Source of the DNA: Lysinibacillus cavernae
GTDB lineage: Bacteria > Bacillota > Bacilli > Bacillales_A > Planococcaceae
Direction: 5' to 3'
Length of the DNA stretch: 64,000 nucleotides
NCBI RefSeq assembly: GCF_009724685.1
Contig: NZ_WMEF01000010.1
Location: forward strand, 62,001 to 126,000
The notes beneath the pieces were generated by a model. That model saw only the letters and a list, made by a program, of their open reading frames with translations, was not told the origin of the DNA and searched no databases. Position 1 is the first letter of the stretch, and each line of letters starts with the position of its first letter. Positions 62,893 to 64,000 of this stretch are shown here, piece by piece. A program made the translations under genes and the position numbers.

Positions 62893-64000
62893 ATGAGATT
62901 TACTATCTACAAGAAATTATTACTCGGTTTTTTTATAGTTATTTTAGTTCTCGTTGCTACAATCGGCTTAAATATAAAACAGCTTGATTCTGTGAACAAG
63001 ACATATCGTACATTACTGGAAGAACAAACTACTAAATCTATAAGTATTCAGGAATTACGTGTGATTGCAAAACAGGAAATTGTCAGCATGCGCGGTTATT
63101 TACTGCTCGGAGATAAACAAAACTTTCAAAGTAATCAGGACTCACGTGAAGAGTTTAAACAAAAATCAGAAGAGTTGATGGCAACTTTGGATTCAGAAGA
63201 ATCTATCAAATTCCTAGAGGCTATTAATAAAAGTGAGCAAAATGTCCAACAATTTGCGGACCGTATGTTTGCATTAAAGGCTGACGGAGAAACTGAAAAG
63301 TATGAAAAGCTTGATAGTACCCAAGGACGTTTAATTATTAAACAATTTGATGAACGCGTTGAAAACCTTTCTAATTATCAAAATGAATACATTGAAGGAA
63401 AAATAGCTGCCACATCAAAACAAATTCAAGACATCAAGCTCCAAATGATGCTTCTTGGCGTATTTGCCGTTGTCATAAGTCTGATAATTGCGATGGTGGT
63501 AGGTAGTTTAATGTCTCGTCCTATCAACGGTATGGCTAAGGCAGCGAAAAAAATAGCTGAAGGTGACTTAACAGCTGAACAAATTAGCATTAAAAATCGT
63601 GATGAAGTGGGTGATTTAGCACTCGCATTTAATCAGATGGCTATAAATTTAAAGGATTTAATTACGAATGTGCGCCAAAATACTGTGCAAGTCAGTGGCT
63701 CTGCTGCTGAATTAACAGCAAGTGCAGACCAAACAATACAAGCTACAGAGCAAATCACTTCTTCTATTCAAGAAGTTGCTAGTGGCTCAGAGGCCCAAGG
63801 GAAAAATGCTACGGAAAGCTCCAATGCGATGAAAAATATGACAAAAGGCATACAACAATTAGCCACAACTACAGCGGCTGTTTCTGAGCTAGCAATTGAA
63901 ACGAATTCAGAGGCTAAAAAAGGCAATGAATCTTTACATCGTGTCATTTCTCAAATGACTACAATCAATACCGCTGTCTTAGAGTCAGCAAGTGTTGTTA
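62893..64000 (+). CDS. Methyl-accepting chemotaxis protein, cut by the window edge
   Basis: The first 369 codons are visible. An N-terminal membrane helix (about 9-28) is followed by an extracytoplasmic four-helix-bundle sensor domain (about 30-190) and a second helix (about 195-215). A HAMP domain comes next (PINGMAKAAKKIAEGDL and RDEVGDLALAFNQM), then the first part of the coiled-coil signalling domain. The conserved hairpin tip lies beyond the edge. The sensor type differs from the Cache receptor at 34362-36104. The ATG follows GAAAGGAT. Confidence 0.9.
   Translation, partial: MRFTIYKKLLLGFFIVILVLVATIGLNIKQLDSVNKTYRTLLEEQTTKSISIQELRVIAKQEIVSMRGYLLLGDKQNFQSNQDSREEFKQKSEELMATLDSEESIKFLEAINKSEQNVQQFADRMFALKADGETEKYEKLDSTQGRLIIKQFDERVENLSNYQNEYIEGKIAATSKQIQDIKLQMMLLGVFAVVISLIIAMVVGSLMSRPINGMAKAAKKIAEGDLTAEQISIKNRDEVGDLALAFNQMAINLKDLITNVRQNTVQVSGSAAELTASADQTIQATEQITSSIQEVASGSEAQGKNATESSNAMKNMTKGIQQLATTTAAVSELAIETNSEAKKGNESLHRVISQMTTINTAVLESASVV

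Overview
The window reads as chromosomal DNA of a low-GC, spore-forming Bacillales bacterium. Gene content and protein resemblance to Bacillus point to Lysinibacillus or a close relative: a sporulation protein YtvI homologue, the petrobactin importer set YclNOPQ, YeeI, HflX and CwlO-type wall enzymes. The genus is an inference. Most genes lie on the minus strand in short operons separated by clear intrinsic terminators. I saw no tRNA, rRNA, CRISPR array, phage or intact insertion sequence.

Left end (1-7000). A complete comQXPA quorum-sensing locus lies on the minus strand, in the order comQ, comX, comP, comA. The pheromone precursor gene comX is only 52 codons long and is tightly packed between comQ and comP. 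The locus is bordered on both sides by clusters of a short TGGCG motif. Next to it, an orphan 181-residue gene lies between two copies of a roughly 240-290 bp foldable non-coding repeat; a third copy lies at 21.9-22.15 kb.

7-11 kb: a Fur-type operon, yclN-yclO-yclP-yclQ plus an IsdG-like haem monooxygenase gene, with a textbook sigma-A promoter framed by two Fur-like boxes. 11-15.5 kb: an operon of an M20 hydrolase, a GNAT acyltransferase, an N-succinylamino-acid racemase-type enolase and a YkvI-like permease. This matches the known D- to L-amino-acid conversion pathway. 15.6-31.7 kb: peptide transporter, HflX, PutP, a methyltransferase, an ABC exporter pair, a DUF47-Pit phosphate pair, an MMPL transporter, a MhqD-like esterase, a Nudix hydrolase and an AI-2E family protein. 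31.8-43 kb: M3 oligopeptidase, YdcF, a chemoreceptor, ArsB, YeeI, two tyrosine phosphatases, PlsC, RlmA and a MATE exporter.

43-45 kb: a cobalamin riboswitch with its own terminator precedes a PduO-like adenosyltransferase and a BtuF-like binding lipoprotein. 45-51 kb: glutathione peroxidase, a HEAT-like protein, YtvI, a CwlO-like endopeptidase and a UbiB-family kinase.

51.2-57.6 kb: a reactive-sulfur cluster. A CstR persulfide sensor is followed by two rhodaneses, a TusA-rhodanese fusion, a DsrE protein, a rhodanese-persulfide dioxygenase fusion, TusA, a TauE exporter, a DsbA-like protein and a TsdA-like dihaem thiosulfate dehydrogenase. Five sites of the form ATACC-N6-GGTAT (two exact, three with one change) lie at promoters or gene starts in this cluster. 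tsdA also has an FNR-type site centred 41.5 bases upstream of its predicted start point.

57.7-59.6 kb: divergent hmp and nsrR with NsrR-type operators. 59.6-64 kb: a double-GNAT protein, a DUF1801 protein, an OmdA-domain protein, a DUF1648 protein and a chemoreceptor cut by the right edge.
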